Assembly: GCA_933822405.4 (NCBI GenBank)
Contig: CAKOGP040001668.1
Coordinates: 401,806-465,805 of the forward strand
Length of the DNA stretch: 64,000 nt
From: Cylindrotheca closterium
Lineage: Eukaryota; Bacillariophyta; Bacillariophyceae; Bacillariales; Bacillariaceae
Direction: 5' to 3'
Shown piece by piece: positions 52,042 through 62,737 of this stretch (position 1 is the stretch's first letter; every line of letters begins with the position of its first letter). The notes under the pieces are model-generated. The model saw nothing but the letters and a program-made list of their open reading frames with translations. It searched no databases and was not told the origin of the DNA. Both the position numbers and the translations under genes were made by a program.

Positions 52042-53834
52042 TCATACTGGTAAACATTTTACGACTTGCCGCTTTGACACTGGAGCCTTGAAGAATGGAT
52101 GACCACAGAGCGCGGGTATTTTTACATCCACAATGTAATGACAAGTACTGTCCTCCTTCACTGTCATCCCCAGCTGACTGCCACAAGAGTACTTGACCGT
52201 AGTGGCACGCTCAATGTGACCCTCTCCAAACTCACCTGCTTTAATGGCAGAGTCCGTCACATCTTCATGATCGCAAACCTCCCCATATGTGTATTCTTGA
52301 GCGTAATAGGCACCGTTGCCTTTTGATGAGGATCCAGAGGCAGCTGTGGAGGTGGCGGTTTCATTCACGACATGCTTCCATTCGTCGTCCTTGGAGACGA
52401 AATCATCCTCCGAATCATATTTGCCCAATATGTGCTCGGTTTCGACTTCAGTTCGCGGTACTCCCGTTATTCGATCCAACAAAGTAACCTCGTGAAACTG
52501 TCGCACATGGCGTCCTGGACAAAGTTCGTACAGCCACCATCCACCCGTTCCAGTTTGCATGCACTTGTCCCTTCCAAACAAGGACTTTAGAATTTCCACC
52601 ACAGTCATTTCAGATACTGTTGCAGGATCCAGTGCCTTGTTGCTAGATCGTGTCTCGGTGACCGTGGCTGGTTTCAAATCTTCCTTGGGGACCTTCGTTG
52701 GTGGTTTCTCTTCGACATAGTCGTTGCAGAGCAATGGGGTACAGATGGTCACATTGTAAACGCAAGTGGAACCTTCTACAATTCCTTGCATGGCGAGCAG
52801 ATTGGTATCCATGGGCTGTCCCTGGAACAAGACACTGCCTCGACTCCGAGCAATCACTTGTGGCGAACAGCATCGCAACACAGCTTGAGTCATGCGAGCC
52901 TTCTTCGTGGAAGGACACCAACCACCATGCAGATACATGTCCGTAATTTCGGCCATGGCGTTTGGATTTCTCGATGGTTGCTTGCCTTCAGAATCCTCCT
53001 TTTCTTCCTTTACATTCGCTGCGTCCTTTTTAATAAGCTCTGCTTTCCGTTCTGCATAAGTTCCCAGACTGGTAATGTCGGTGATTTGAATATTCTGGAC
53101 AGAATTCTCCGCACTATCAATGTGGACATGAAATTGTCGCACTTTTCCCTCATAGCACCATTCATAGGACCACCATCCCTCGTGAAATTGCGCGCACATT
53201 CCTTTCAACTTGTTTAGTCTTGATTGCAGTAATGCGGCAATTTTTATCGGCGAGTCTAAATCTTCTTCCTCCTCCTCCGCATTGGCGTTTCCCAAATTGA
53301 CGATGGCTCCAGATTCCCCACTTTTGGATTCGGATGGTGATGGCTTCTTCAATTCGTCCGGACTCTTCAAAATAGCAAGATCAAACATGGATTCGTCCAG
53401 ACTAATCGCTTCCAATTCATCTTCATGGTATACCTTACACGCATATTCTTGGCCAGACGAATCCCTAGTGGTCATGTACACTGGTTCAAAGTCGGCGAGT
53501 TCTTGGGCAATGTTGGGGAGCATTAACGGCATGGACGCCAGTCGACTGGCAGTTGCTCGACTAAATCCTCCATAGGGTGATCCGTACGCAGTATTGGGAT
53601 CCACTATAATATTAAACGCATAGAAGCAAATAGAAGATGATAGAGACACAAGATGAGAGTGAGTCAATCGCGGGACTTGGGAAGCAGCTTTACGAAGGAT
53701 TTCGACTTACAAATTGTAAAATCATATTCCGTTTCTGGCAGAGCGTCTATATAGCTATTCGATGACACTCCTTCCAGCAGTGTGGAAGCGGCAATTAGGC
53801 TCACAAAGCGAGGCAAATCCATCATGGGTTTCAT
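52042..53834 (-). CDS. OS-9 / XTP3-B-like ER lectin with two MRH domains, two exons
   Basis: Exon 1 53834-53711 encodes a signal peptide (LPRFVSLIAASTLLEGVSS). After a 107-bp intron (GTAAGT donor, TAG acceptor), exon 2 53603-52042 gives 561 aa in total. Two MRH lectin domains are visible: CAQFHEGWWSYEWCYEGKVR with QFH, and CMQTGTGGWWLYELCPGRHV with RQFHEV; each ends in a Cys-rich half (MYLHGGWCPSTKKARM, CCSPQVI; KYSCGSQLGM, STCHYIVDVKIPALC). Two MRH domains point to XTP3-B/ERLEC1 or Yos9/OS-9 types, which pick up glycans of misfolded proteins for ERAD at the HRD1 ligase. There is no HDEL-type tail (it ends KCLPV). ATGs at 53834, 53825 and 53822 are alternatives. Confidence 0.85.
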
Positions 53835-54023
53835 TCAGTGTTTTGTTTTTAGGTTTCGTTTCTGTGTTCAGTCACTTATGAGTCGGACTAGTCGACCGCG
53901 TTCCACTCGTACGTGTTTCCACATCATCTCCTCTGACATCAATCATCGCCCATGCATCCCGAAACTGTGGACAGCAGAAAACTCAACCCAAGGCTCGGTT
54001 ATTGGTCCATATTCAACTAAATC
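53835..54023. promoter_or_regulatory. Short divergent promoter (OS-9-like lectin / PNPase)
   Basis: 189 bp separate the two ATGs on opposite strands, so both transcripts must start from one compact region. GAGTCGGACTAGTCGACC-type sequence near 53880 is the only short palindrome-like part. No named element is assigned. Confidence 0.4.
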
Positions 54024-56646
54024 ATGGGTCGTTTTCCAGCTCTTTCTTCAATATACATATGTGGTATCCTGTACTTCTCGGGCAGTGATGCTTTTACACA
54101 ACACAGTCTTCAGTCTTCTGGTGCAGTAGCTCAACGTCGTCTGAGCCCCTTGTTCTCAGAAAATTATTCCATTGAGTCCGACACTTCTGGACCGAATGGT
54201 GCCAAAGTCCACCGTTTGATCATCAACAAATTGCCCGGCCAAGATGAAGAAGACGCTCAGCCCGTTATCATTGAGACTGGCAAGATCGGTCGTCAGGCGG
54301 CTGGTGCCGTCACGGTGAACAAAGGAGACACTTCCCTTTATGCCACGGCGGCTCGAGATGCCGAACCACGCGCTGGATTGGATTTTTTGCCTTTGAGTGT
54401 GGACCATCAAGAACGATTCAGTTCTGCAGGTATCACTTCGGGATCTTACAACAAGCGGGATGGACGTCCTGCCGAACACGAAGTCTTGACTTGTCGTTTG
54501 ATTGATCGACCCCTACGTCCTTTGATTTCCGATGGATGGAGGCATGAGACTCAATTGTTGAGTTGGGTTCTCAGTTACGATGGAGTTCGTAGCTGTGATC
54601 CTCTTGCCATTACTGCTTCGTCCACTGCTTTGTACATTAGTGACGTTCCATTGCACAAGCCTGTGGCTGCTGTTATGGTAGGATACAACAAAGAAGAAGA
54701 CAAGCTCATGTTGAACCCCACTCACAAACAAATGGAAACGTCGCAACTCCAACTCATTGTGGCTGGAACCAAGGATGCTGTCCTCATGATTGAAGGTGCT
54801 GCTGATTTCTTGCCCGAAGAAACCATGGTCCGAGCTGTCGAATTCGGACACAAGGCCATCGCAGTCATTGCTACTGCCGTCGAAGAGTTTGGAGAGACCA
54901 TTGGAATCACCAAGAAGATGGACACCCTCATCATCCCACCACCAGAGTTGCAGGAGAAGGTTGACACTATGATGACCGAAAAGGTCGATGCCATGTACGC
55001 TGCCGGAGGAACCAAGACCACACAAGGTCCTGTGACGAAGGCACTCAAGAAAGAACTTGTTGCTGCTTTGGAAGAGGGCGATGTCGAATACGAGAAAAAT
55101 GATGTCAGTAATGCCTGGAAGGATCTCCTTTGCCGCAGAATGTACGAACGTGCTGCGACCACTGGAAAGCGTTGCGATGGCCGAGACTTGGAAGAGATTC
55201 GTCACTTGTCCATGGAAGCTGGCTTTTTGCCCCGAGTTCATGGTTCTGCCCTTTTTACTCGTGGAGAAACACAAGCTATTGCCACGACTACGCTGGGAGA
55301 TGCCGGCATGAAACAGAAGATTGACAAGATTGACGGTACAGAGGCAAAGAGATTCTACTTGCAATACACTTTCCCTCCAAGTTGTGTCGGTGAGACTGGG
55401 CGAACTGGGGCACCTGGAAGACGCGAAATTGGACACGGAAACCTTGCCGAACGGTATGTACTAGACTAGATGGTTGCAGTTTGTGATGGACTTATTTTGT
55501 TGCTGATGTCGACTTGCGGATTGTAATGCTCACTGGTGTTTGCCATGTTCTTTCGCATTGTTTAGTGCCTTGGCCCCAACCCTGCCATCCGAGGAAGAAT
55601 TCCCTTATACCATTCGTGTCGAATCACTCATCACTGAGTCACATGGATCTTCTTCCATGGCCAGTGTTTGCGGTGGTTGCTTGTCATTGATGGACGCTGG
55701 TGTTCCAATCAAGAGCCCCGTTGCTGGAATTGCCATGGGTATGTTGCTTGGTGACAAGGGGGGTGTATCAGATGACAATGCCGTTATTCTTTCCGATATT
55801 CTTGGAACTGAAGATGCTTTGGGTACCATGGATTTCAAGGTTGCTGGAGACAGAGAAGGAATCACCACGTTCCAGTTGGATATCAAGTGCGAAGGTTTGT
55901 CATTGGATACCATGAAGAAGGCTTTGGAACAGGCACGTACGGGTCGTCTCCACATCCTTGACGCTATGGAAGGAGTTCTTGGGTCAGCCAGAGAGACTCT
56001 TCCAGATACTGTTCCAAAGATGTATGGATTCTCGATTCCATTTGACTCTATCGGCAAGGTGATTGGACCCGGCGGAAAGCAAATCCGAGCTATCATTGAG
56101 GACTTTGAATTGGAAAATATGAATGTTAACGACCAAGGTCAAGTCCAAGTTTCAGGCTTCAAGCAAGAAAAGCTTAAAGAAGCAGAGGAGTTTGTCAAGG
56201 GATTGCTCGCTGCTGGAGGTGGTCGAGGAGGAGGAGGAAAGGGGGGTGGCAAGGACCGGCCCCAATATGCCGGACCCGATCCAGTAGAAGGACAAGTATA
56301 CAGTGGAAAGATCACTGGAATCCACAATTTTGGAGTTTTTGTCGAAATCTTGCCAGGAGCCGAAGATGGGTCCACCCCAGGATTGGAAGGTCTCTGCCAC
56401 GTTTCCGAGCTTGCCAGGGATCGTGTTCGAAACTGCGAAGGCTTCGTCAAGAGTTTGGGTGTCGAGGAGCTCGAAGTCATGTACATGGGTAAGCAGGATA
56501 ACGGTAAAGTGTCACTGAGTCGAAAGAAGGCTCTCGACGCCAAGATGGGTGCTGGGACTCCTCCTCCTCCCAAGGAGGAACCAACAAAAATGTCAAACGA
56601 GGAGCTTGATGTGATTGCCTCGGCCATTGAGAGTTTATCAGAATAA
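54024..56646 (+). CDS. PNP: Polyribonucleotide nucleotidyltransferase (PNPase), organellar, two exons
   Basis: Exon 1 54024-55453 and exon 2 55566-56646 join across a 112-bp intron (GTATGT donor, TAG acceptor; the codon CG|T is split) into 836 aa. Two RNase PH cores are visible (IIETGKIGRQAAGAV, then RPAEHEVLTCRLIDRPLRPL; and GSALFTRGETQAIATTTLG with GRREIGHGNLAER), with the catalytic DNAVILSDILGTEDALGTMD, a KH domain (IPFDSIGKVIGPGGKQIRAI) and an S1 domain (GQVYSGKITGIHNFGVFVEI, then GLCHVSELA). The N-terminus (SSIYICGILYFSGSDAF) fits plastid targeting. PNPase degrades and tails RNA using phosphate. A Gly-rich spacer (GGGRGGGGKGGGK) between KH and S1 is notable. Confidence 0.95.
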
Positions 56647-57610
56647 TCAATTGAGTATAATAGACGCTGAGCTAGTAAGCTTCTAATTTAAAAAAATGAA
56701 TTCGTCGAATCCAGAGTCACACGCATCATTTCCATGGCACTATGTGTTTCGTCATTCCGGCAGCATCTTGAGAGTAGCAATCAATGGAATGATGAATGCG
56801 ATGAACTCCATCGCTTCCTGTAAATTCCGCACTGCATCAAACTCCAAGTGTGTTCTCCGTATTATGGCATGTCTTGCAAACCTTATATCCCCGTCTTTCT
56901 ATACGGCACACACATGAAAAAAATGTTGATGAGATTAACAGGAGTATTAATGGTCGAAATCCCAATCGATCGAATCTCTCTCAGACATGTCTAAGTATAT
57001 TTTCGTACAACCACCAACTGACAAGAGATGCCAGTGTTCTTGCGATGCGTGTATAATCCTAGAGAGCGGCACAGTGTATGTGTGTCGAAGCGATTATTGT
57101 GTTGCGTTTGTCTTACAGTTGAGGGGGAAAGTGGTGCCATCATTCCTGGGCATGAAAGATTCCACGGAATAGTTCGTTTTATTTGAAAGCTTTTCTTTCA
57201 AGCTTGAGTCATCTCAAAGTCATCCTGAAATTTGAATATGTAGGACACCCCCAACGAAAATTGATCGTAGGATAGACCTGCACCCATGGTAGTGTTTGAC
57301 TTTGTGTGGTCCCTACTGTATCTACCGGCTACCGGTATCGTGGTGACCAGTGACCAACCATCAAATCCAAGATGACGGCGGGTGGACGCCCAACTCGTGA
57401 TTTAGAAAACATCCAGTCCTGTTATGATTCAAAAGTCAAAAATGTCGTTGGGACATGCCGGTAGGAGAGCCTACTCTCTCATATGAATTATCCAATTCAT
57501 GTATTAATAAACACTCTTTTGTTTTCTAAAAGACATGCAACGCATCTCACATAGCACCATCATGAGGCAGCAACCAGACTACAAAGACGCATATTCTAGA
57601 AACGAGAAGG
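56647..57610. other. Intergenic upstream of the intact TPR gene
   Basis: About 960 bp. It includes TACCGGCTACCGGTA-like sequence near 57320 and the TTCTAGAAACGAGAAGG leader directly before the TPR ATG, which is shared with the relics at 23436 and 31707. Short frames here show no family features. Confidence 0.5.
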
Positions 57611-58921
57611 ATGGAGGGCAACGAACAAAACTCCGCTGAGGAGCTCTTGGAGAAAGGACGATACTATTGTGGTCAAGGACAAACTATAAAGGCCAAGGAG
57701 ATTTTCGAGAGAGTGTTGGAGATACAAACGAAAGAGTTAGGTGGAGACGATCCTTCTCTGGCCATCACACTCAACCACATTGGAGCTGCACTGCTGAATG
57801 AAGAGAATTACGACGAAGCCATGGGGACACTCGAAAGAGCTCTTGGCATGCAGTTGGGGAATTTGGGAGCAACAGATGCTGACATAGGAAGAACCTACGA
57901 ATCCATTGGTAGAGTCTCTCTGGGTCAAGGCAACTACGAAAAAGCCGAAGTATTGTTCCGAATAGCTCTGAATATCAAACTCGAACTTCCGGCAACACAC
58001 ATGTCTGATTTGATGGATGTGTGTCACAATCTAGTGGTGTCATTGCAAATGCAAGGCAAGGTTTCAGACGCAGTCATGATGCAAAAGGGGGTACTTGCGA
58101 AACAACTAGAAATGCACGGGGAAGACCACCCCGAGGTTGTAAAATTGTACGTTGGGATTGCAGTATCGCTGAAAACACAAACTAAGTTGAACAAAGCTCT
58201 TCAGATGCTTGATAAAGGCATCGAAGTTTGTTCTCGACTACAACGGACAGGAGACTTCGATGCAGATATATTTGAAGTAGTGCTCCTTAGCAAAGCATTA
58301 TGCCTGCAAAGACAAGAGAACTTTGAAGGTGCCACGGAGGTGTTCACCGAATTGCTAATGTTTCAAAAGGAAACGTTAGGTGAAATACGACTCTCAACAG
58401 CACAGACCTATGAAAGTCTTGCACTCTTATATGCCCGACAAGACATGACGGATGATGCCATCAAGGCGTACGCGAACGCCATCCATGTTTTCAAAACGGT
58501 GCTCGGTGATGATTATCCTAAAACAAAGGAGCTTGCGCCGACCCTTAAATTGTTAAAGCGCGAGAAAATTGCGAAAACACTGAGACTACAAGGACTGGAA
58601 ATGAAGGCGCAAGGCGATTTGGCAAATTCGGTACTACTCTTCCAAGAGGCCCAGATTATTTACAAGGAAATCCATACTGCTCACCCCAGTCCGGAAGCAG
58701 TTTCCAAGAACATTTATGCTGCCAACATTGATATCGCAGCATCCTTGGAGTTGTTTTCGGCTTGGAAAGTTGATCAAGGTTTGTTGGAAGATGCAATCAC
58801 TGTTAGTGCAGACGCCTTGAAGATTCGTCGAAGAACACTTGGAGACGATCATACTGACACGAAGGAGCGTATGGAAGTTCATAGATCTTTACTGAAACGT
58901 CTCTTGGAGAATCGGAGCTAA
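57611..58921 (+). CDS. TPR-repeat protein (kinesin-light-chain / nephrocystin-like), intact family member
   Basis: A 436-aa intronless protein made of about nine or ten TPR units of the 42-aa kinesin-light-chain type: IKAKEIFERVLEIQTKELGG, NYDEAMGTLERALGMQLGNL, NYEKAEVLFRIALNIKLEL, NKALQMLDKGIEVCSRL, NFEGATEVFTELLMFQKETL, MTDDAIKAYANAIHVFKTVL, and the final EDAITVSADALKIRRRTLGD. No other domain, signal or membrane part is seen. Such proteins act as scaffolds; no partner can be named. It is the only member in this window without stops or shifts; four relics (23436, 25128, 31707, 42006) share its sequence. Confidence 0.85.
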   Translation: MEGNEQNSAEELLEKGRYYCGQGQTIKAKEIFERVLEIQTKELGGDDPSLAITLNHIGAALLNEENYDEAMGTLERALGMQLGNLGATDADIGRTYESIGRVSLGQGNYEKAEVLFRIALNIKLELPATHMSDLMDVCHNLVVSLQMQGKVSDAVMMQKGVLAKQLEMHGEDHPEVVKLYVGIAVSLKTQTKLNKALQMLDKGIEVCSRLQRTGDFDADIFEVVLLSKALCLQRQENFEGATEVFTELLMFQKETLGEIRLSTAQTYESLALLYARQDMTDDAIKAYANAIHVFKTVLGDDYPKTKELAPTLKLLKREKIAKTLRLQGLEMKAQGDLANSVLLFQEAQIIYKEIHTAHPSPEAVSKNIYAANIDIAASLELFSAWKVDQGLLEDAITVSADALKIRRRTLGDDHTDTKERMEVHRSLLKRLLENRS

Positions 58922-59329
58922 CAACGCACGGTGGCTTCCTTGTGGCTGTGAGGAATTTCCTGGCAGAGGATTTATAGCATTCTCTTTAAAATCGAATATC
59001 TCAATACAAAATGCGTCTCAAGATTTGTCTATCTTGTTCTTTTAACAACAGGAAACGACATCGTCGTCTCATGCATATCGTACCGGTACCACTGCATGAC
59101 CATCCTGCCTGACACTCGTCGTCATCATCTGCCATTCGATTCGTGATTCAATGACCAGTCCCACATCACAGGTCAAAAATCTGTGGCGATTGTCATTTTC
59201 ATCGTCATTTCATTTTTGAACGACCCACGACAATAACCCTTCCAAAACCTTCACAAAGGCCTATGCATTGTAAGATCTATCATTAATCAGATCCCCCCCA
59301 AGCTTCGTGACTGAACAAACCTGCATCAA
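58922..59329. other. Intergenic
   Basis: About 410 bp. A CATATCGTACCGGTACC palindrome-bearing stretch lies near 59076-59092. No gene is seen. Confidence 0.5.
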
Positions 59330-60827
59330 ATGCCGGCCAAACCACCCATTCCATTGACTCGCCTGATCATCGGATTCCTGTTCGTATTTTGCATAATTCT
59401 CTTGATACAACAACAAATGCTCCTGAGTCAACAAGCTGAATATGACTGCTATCAGCATGATTCTGAATCATCATTTCACTCAGCGAATCCTCTGATGAGG
59501 CTGCGGGGTGGTCGTGATCCATTGCAGTCCGTCTTGGAAGGTATGTTGCATTCCATTCCCAATCGTTTCATAGCCAATGTCAAGCTCGACCTGGTGACGA
59601 ATACGACCATATTGAAACCAACCATTGTCAAGAATTTGATACCGCGGCCAAATACAATGGAAACCAAGGAGGATGTAATCGTGGCAACCCACATTACCAC
59701 CAACAAATTGCCTATCCTATTGACGCATCTGGACCATTGGGGTGGTCCGGCATCGGTGGCCGTGTACATTCAAAGTCAGCACCACATTCAAGAATTTTTC
59801 AGCTTTTATCGAGCCAGCATTCATTTGTTGCAAAATGTGAGTTTCCATTTTGTCTTGGAAAAGACGGATCTGGCATATCCACACAACATTCTGAGGAACG
59901 TAGCGATTGAAACGGTCGAATGCGATTACTTTTTGGCCATTGATGTGGATTTCATTCCCATGCCCAAGGGCAAGTGTCACTCCCATTTGCAAAACCTAAT
60001 CAGGGATAAGTCTTCCGGCTTTACCAGTGATCGGCAACGCTTGTTTGTCTTGCCCGCCTTTTCCTTGCTCCAAAACAAAACGGAAACCTCGCTGCAAAGA
60101 CCTGCTTCACCGAATCGGTTGCCCATGACGCGGAACCAGTTGGTGGAAAAGTTGGAAGAGCAAGAAATGATACCCTTTCGGTATAACTTTTGGTTTGGTG
60201 GTCATTTTGCGACCAACTATCCATGGTGGCTTAGAAACCTGAAGCGACGGAATACCAAACCATTTTATAATTTGGAAATGGACGAGAGTATTCGATATTA
60301 CGAACCTTACGTGGTTGGCTATCGACCAGGGATTCCACGTTATTGGGAAGGTACGTCGATTATATTGCAGGAAAGAAGTTGCGCTTGGCAATGCTTTTGA
60401 TTTTGGGGGTCGCATATGCTTTGTTTGCTACTACTGGAATGATCCGCTATTTCTCACTCTTCGTGTGTGTTTCATTCGACCTTTTTCTTTCTAAGACTTT
60501 CGTGGCTATGGACTCAACAAGATTAGTTTCCTGACAGAATGCGTCAAGGCAGGATACAGCTTTGCTGTCCTTAACAAGCTGTATGTGGTGCATTTGGACC
60601 ATCCCACCTATTCGCTTGCAAAACAGGGTGTCATGAAGAATGCCAGCCGGTTGGTGTATACCAAATTCATGGAGTACAATGAAGAAAAGTATGGGGATAT
60701 TTACAAAGAAATATTTTGTCCGGAATGTCTATTTATGGAAGAAGAAGAACAGAAACTTGCGGCTGCTGCGGCAAAGAAGAGAACAGCCCTGGAAGAATCA
60801 TCGGATGAGGAAGGAGATGATGATTGA
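59330..60827 (+). CDS. GT49 family (LARGE/B4GAT1-like) type II glycosyltransferase, two exons
   Basis: Exon 1 59330-60350 and exon 2 60496-60827 join in phase (GTACGT donor, AAG acceptor) into 450 aa. A type II membrane anchor (LIIGFLFVFCIILLI, residues 12-26) is followed by a stem and the catalytic domain: PILLTHLDHWGGPASVAVYI, LRNVAIETVECDYFLAIDVD with the DVD metal site at 205-207, FWFGGHFATNY, YEPYVVGYRPGIPRY, and in exon 2 DFRGYGLNKISFLTE with YVVHLDHPTY. This order matches the GT49 domain that adds glucuronic acid or GlcNAc in animals; the diatom acceptor is unknown. Golgi location is expected. The tail is acidic (EESSDEEGDDD). Confidence 0.88.
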
Positions 60828-61191
60828 TAGACTTTTGTGGATACACACGACGTCACCATAGTGTTGAGAGATCAGTTTGCTTGCAATTGGAGCGTTGGGA
60901 AACTTATTCTTTGTATATCCAAGTTGGAGGTGGAAGGCACTACCGGTAGGTTGTGTATAATTTCAACCTACTACCGGTAGATATACCGGTAAGCTCGCTA
61001 GCTCAGCTTGCTCTACCGGTATATCTACAGTAGTAGGTGGAAATTGATGGATTCGACCCGCTCGACTCAGCTCACGCCACCTCTTTTATTCATTTCAAGA
61101 CCAGAGCGAAAAAAACGGCAACTATCAAAAACGAAAACCTCTTTCGTCTTTGTTTGCCTTTGTGTGCCTTTATCTTGACGCTGCCACAGTC
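60828..61191. promoter_or_regulatory. Upstream region of the sulfotransferase with a large palindrome
   Basis: About 365 bp between GT49 and the sulfotransferase. It contains a 14-bp perfect inverted repeat (60978-60991 and 61014-61027) built around ACCGGT, whose flanks extend the pairing to roughly 60966-61037. It could be a regulatory site or a hairpin; no gene is seen. Confidence 0.5.
60978..61027. repeat. 14-bp perfect inverted repeat around ACCGGT
   Basis: TAGATATACCGGTA is followed after 22 bp by its reverse complement TACCGGTATATCTA. The loop itself holds AAGCT and AGCTT, which can pair. Confidence 0.9.
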
Positions 61192-62577
61192 ATGCTCCTC
61201 AAGACAAGACTTTCCTTTTCCTTTCTGTTCATCCTTGCGTTGGTCAATCTTGGCCCGCAATGGAAGAAATTTACCAATTTGCAATTGTCCATCAATTCGG
61301 ATGCAGACAAGTTCACGATAACATTGACAACGACACCATTCAACACAGGCGCTGTCAAGGCAATGGACTCATCGGCCGACATGCAAAGCTTGACTTCATT
61401 CCATAAAACTCAAATAAATGGTGGCGATTACGCACCGACTGCCACAGCTTCCAGGACACTGATGACACCCACCACAAAAATTAGCAATGCTGCCAATGCA
61501 ACGACAGTCGAAGGCACCAGCCTTCCTGTTTCAGTGGAGGCTATCGATTCTTCTTCACCCTTGACAGTGTTTCCATTGCCATCGAATCCCCAAGTGTACT
61601 TTGTCCATGTCGGCAAAGCAGGAGGTCTTACCATGAACCTCATCTTGGATACAGAAGGCAAATGGAAAGCGATTGATTGTTTCATTGAGCAATCGGAACG
61701 ACTGGGTGAAAGCTACACCACATTCCCGTCCACCTGTTATGTTCCAAGCGTCGGGTTTCCCTCCCAACTCTCCCAACACATGGTCAGTCATTTGCACCTC
61801 GCTGGCTTCCGATTCAACCGAACGCACCGCGAATGGATATTGAACCACACCGACACCTTTTTGTATACCGTGCGAGATCCCGTCCACCGCCTGGTATCGG
61901 CCTACAACTTTCATCGGTACAATTTTCGGAATACCACAAAGGCTAGTCGCAAATTGTTTTATGAGGAATGCTTTCCCAATGGAATGGAAGATTTGGCCCG
62001 TCAACTACTGTTGTCGGGCAAGAAGGATGACGCAACATGTCAGTCGATGGGAATTCTAGCCTTGCAAGGAGGTGGAAAGTCTAGAAAATCTGGTAGTGGG
62101 AACCATTTTGAATACAATTATGGATACTATGCCTCCAGGACGATTGCCAAGAAGCCCAACCATTCCGTCGCAGTCATTCGAACGGAATATATGTGGGACG
62201 ACATTTATGCATTGGAAAAAGAGTTGGGAGGAACTGGATCCGACGCCTTTTCCACACAAGCTGGTACCAAGGTTTCACATGGGAGTGAGAAATGGGTTGT
62301 TGGCGAACAGTACAGTGCTTCGTCTCTGAGTCCGGAAAATCTCCATTTCCTGTGTTGCATCTTGTACAAAGAACTCGAAGTCTACCAACGATTGATTCTC
62401 TTGGCTGCCAATTTGAATCAAATACAGAAACGAGACACGATGGCATTCACTTTGACACGCTGTCAAATCGATTATGCCGGTGATCCTGTATCGCAACCCT
62501 TTCCGTGGTTCGACTATCACAAGACAACTTGTCGGCCAATCATTCAACAAGTTGTGCTGCCTGGCGTCAAAGTATGA
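61192..62577 (+). CDS. Golgi-type sulfotransferase (Sulfotransfer_2-like)
   Basis: A 461-aa intronless type II protein. A short cytosolic start and anchor (MLLKTRLSFSFLFILALVNL) are followed by a Thr/Ser-rich stem. The PAPS 5'-phosphosulfate loop is HVGKAGGLTM (about 139-148), and the 3'-phosphate motif is VRDPVHRLVSAY (about 227-238). Later YNYGYYASRTIAKKP and VIRTEYMWDDIYALEKELGG fit the carbohydrate sulfotransferase layout. Donor should be PAPS; the acceptor glycan is unknown. It lies 364 bp after the GT49 gene in the same direction. The first in-frame ATG after the upstream open region is 61192, which puts the anchor at the N-terminus. Confidence 0.82.
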   Translation: MLLKTRLSFSFLFILALVNLGPQWKKFTNLQLSINSDADKFTITLTTTPFNTGAVKAMDSSADMQSLTSFHKTQINGGDYAPTATASRTLMTPTTKISNAANATTVEGTSLPVSVEAIDSSSPLTVFPLPSNPQVYFVHVGKAGGLTMNLILDTEGKWKAIDCFIEQSERLGESYTTFPSTCYVPSVGFPSQLSQHMVSHLHLAGFRFNRTHREWILNHTDTFLYTVRDPVHRLVSAYNFHRYNFRNTTKASRKLFYEECFPNGMEDLARQLLLSGKKDDATCQSMGILALQGGGKSRKSGSGNHFEYNYGYYASRTIAKKPNHSVAVIRTEYMWDDIYALEKELGGTGSDAFSTQAGTKVSHGSEKWVVGEQYSASSLSPENLHFLCCILYKELEVYQRLILLAANLNQIQKRDTMAFTLTRCQIDYAGDPVSQPFPWFDYHKTTCRPIIQQVVLPGVKV

Positions 62578-62737
62578 AAAGGCAGCAGTTGTTGCTGGTG
62601 TATTGTAACAATATTGGGGGGACAAAATATACTCTTATTTCCCAACAACAAAATATACAGTAGCCATACAAATTGGTACAGTACTATGCTCTATCGTAAT
62701 ATGATTTGCAATCCTCGTAATGCAACAGCTCCAAGCA

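Noticed and set aside
54513..55436. 307-aa frame antisense to PNPase
   Set aside because: Overlaps conserved PNPase coding sequence on the other strand; composition is a shadow.
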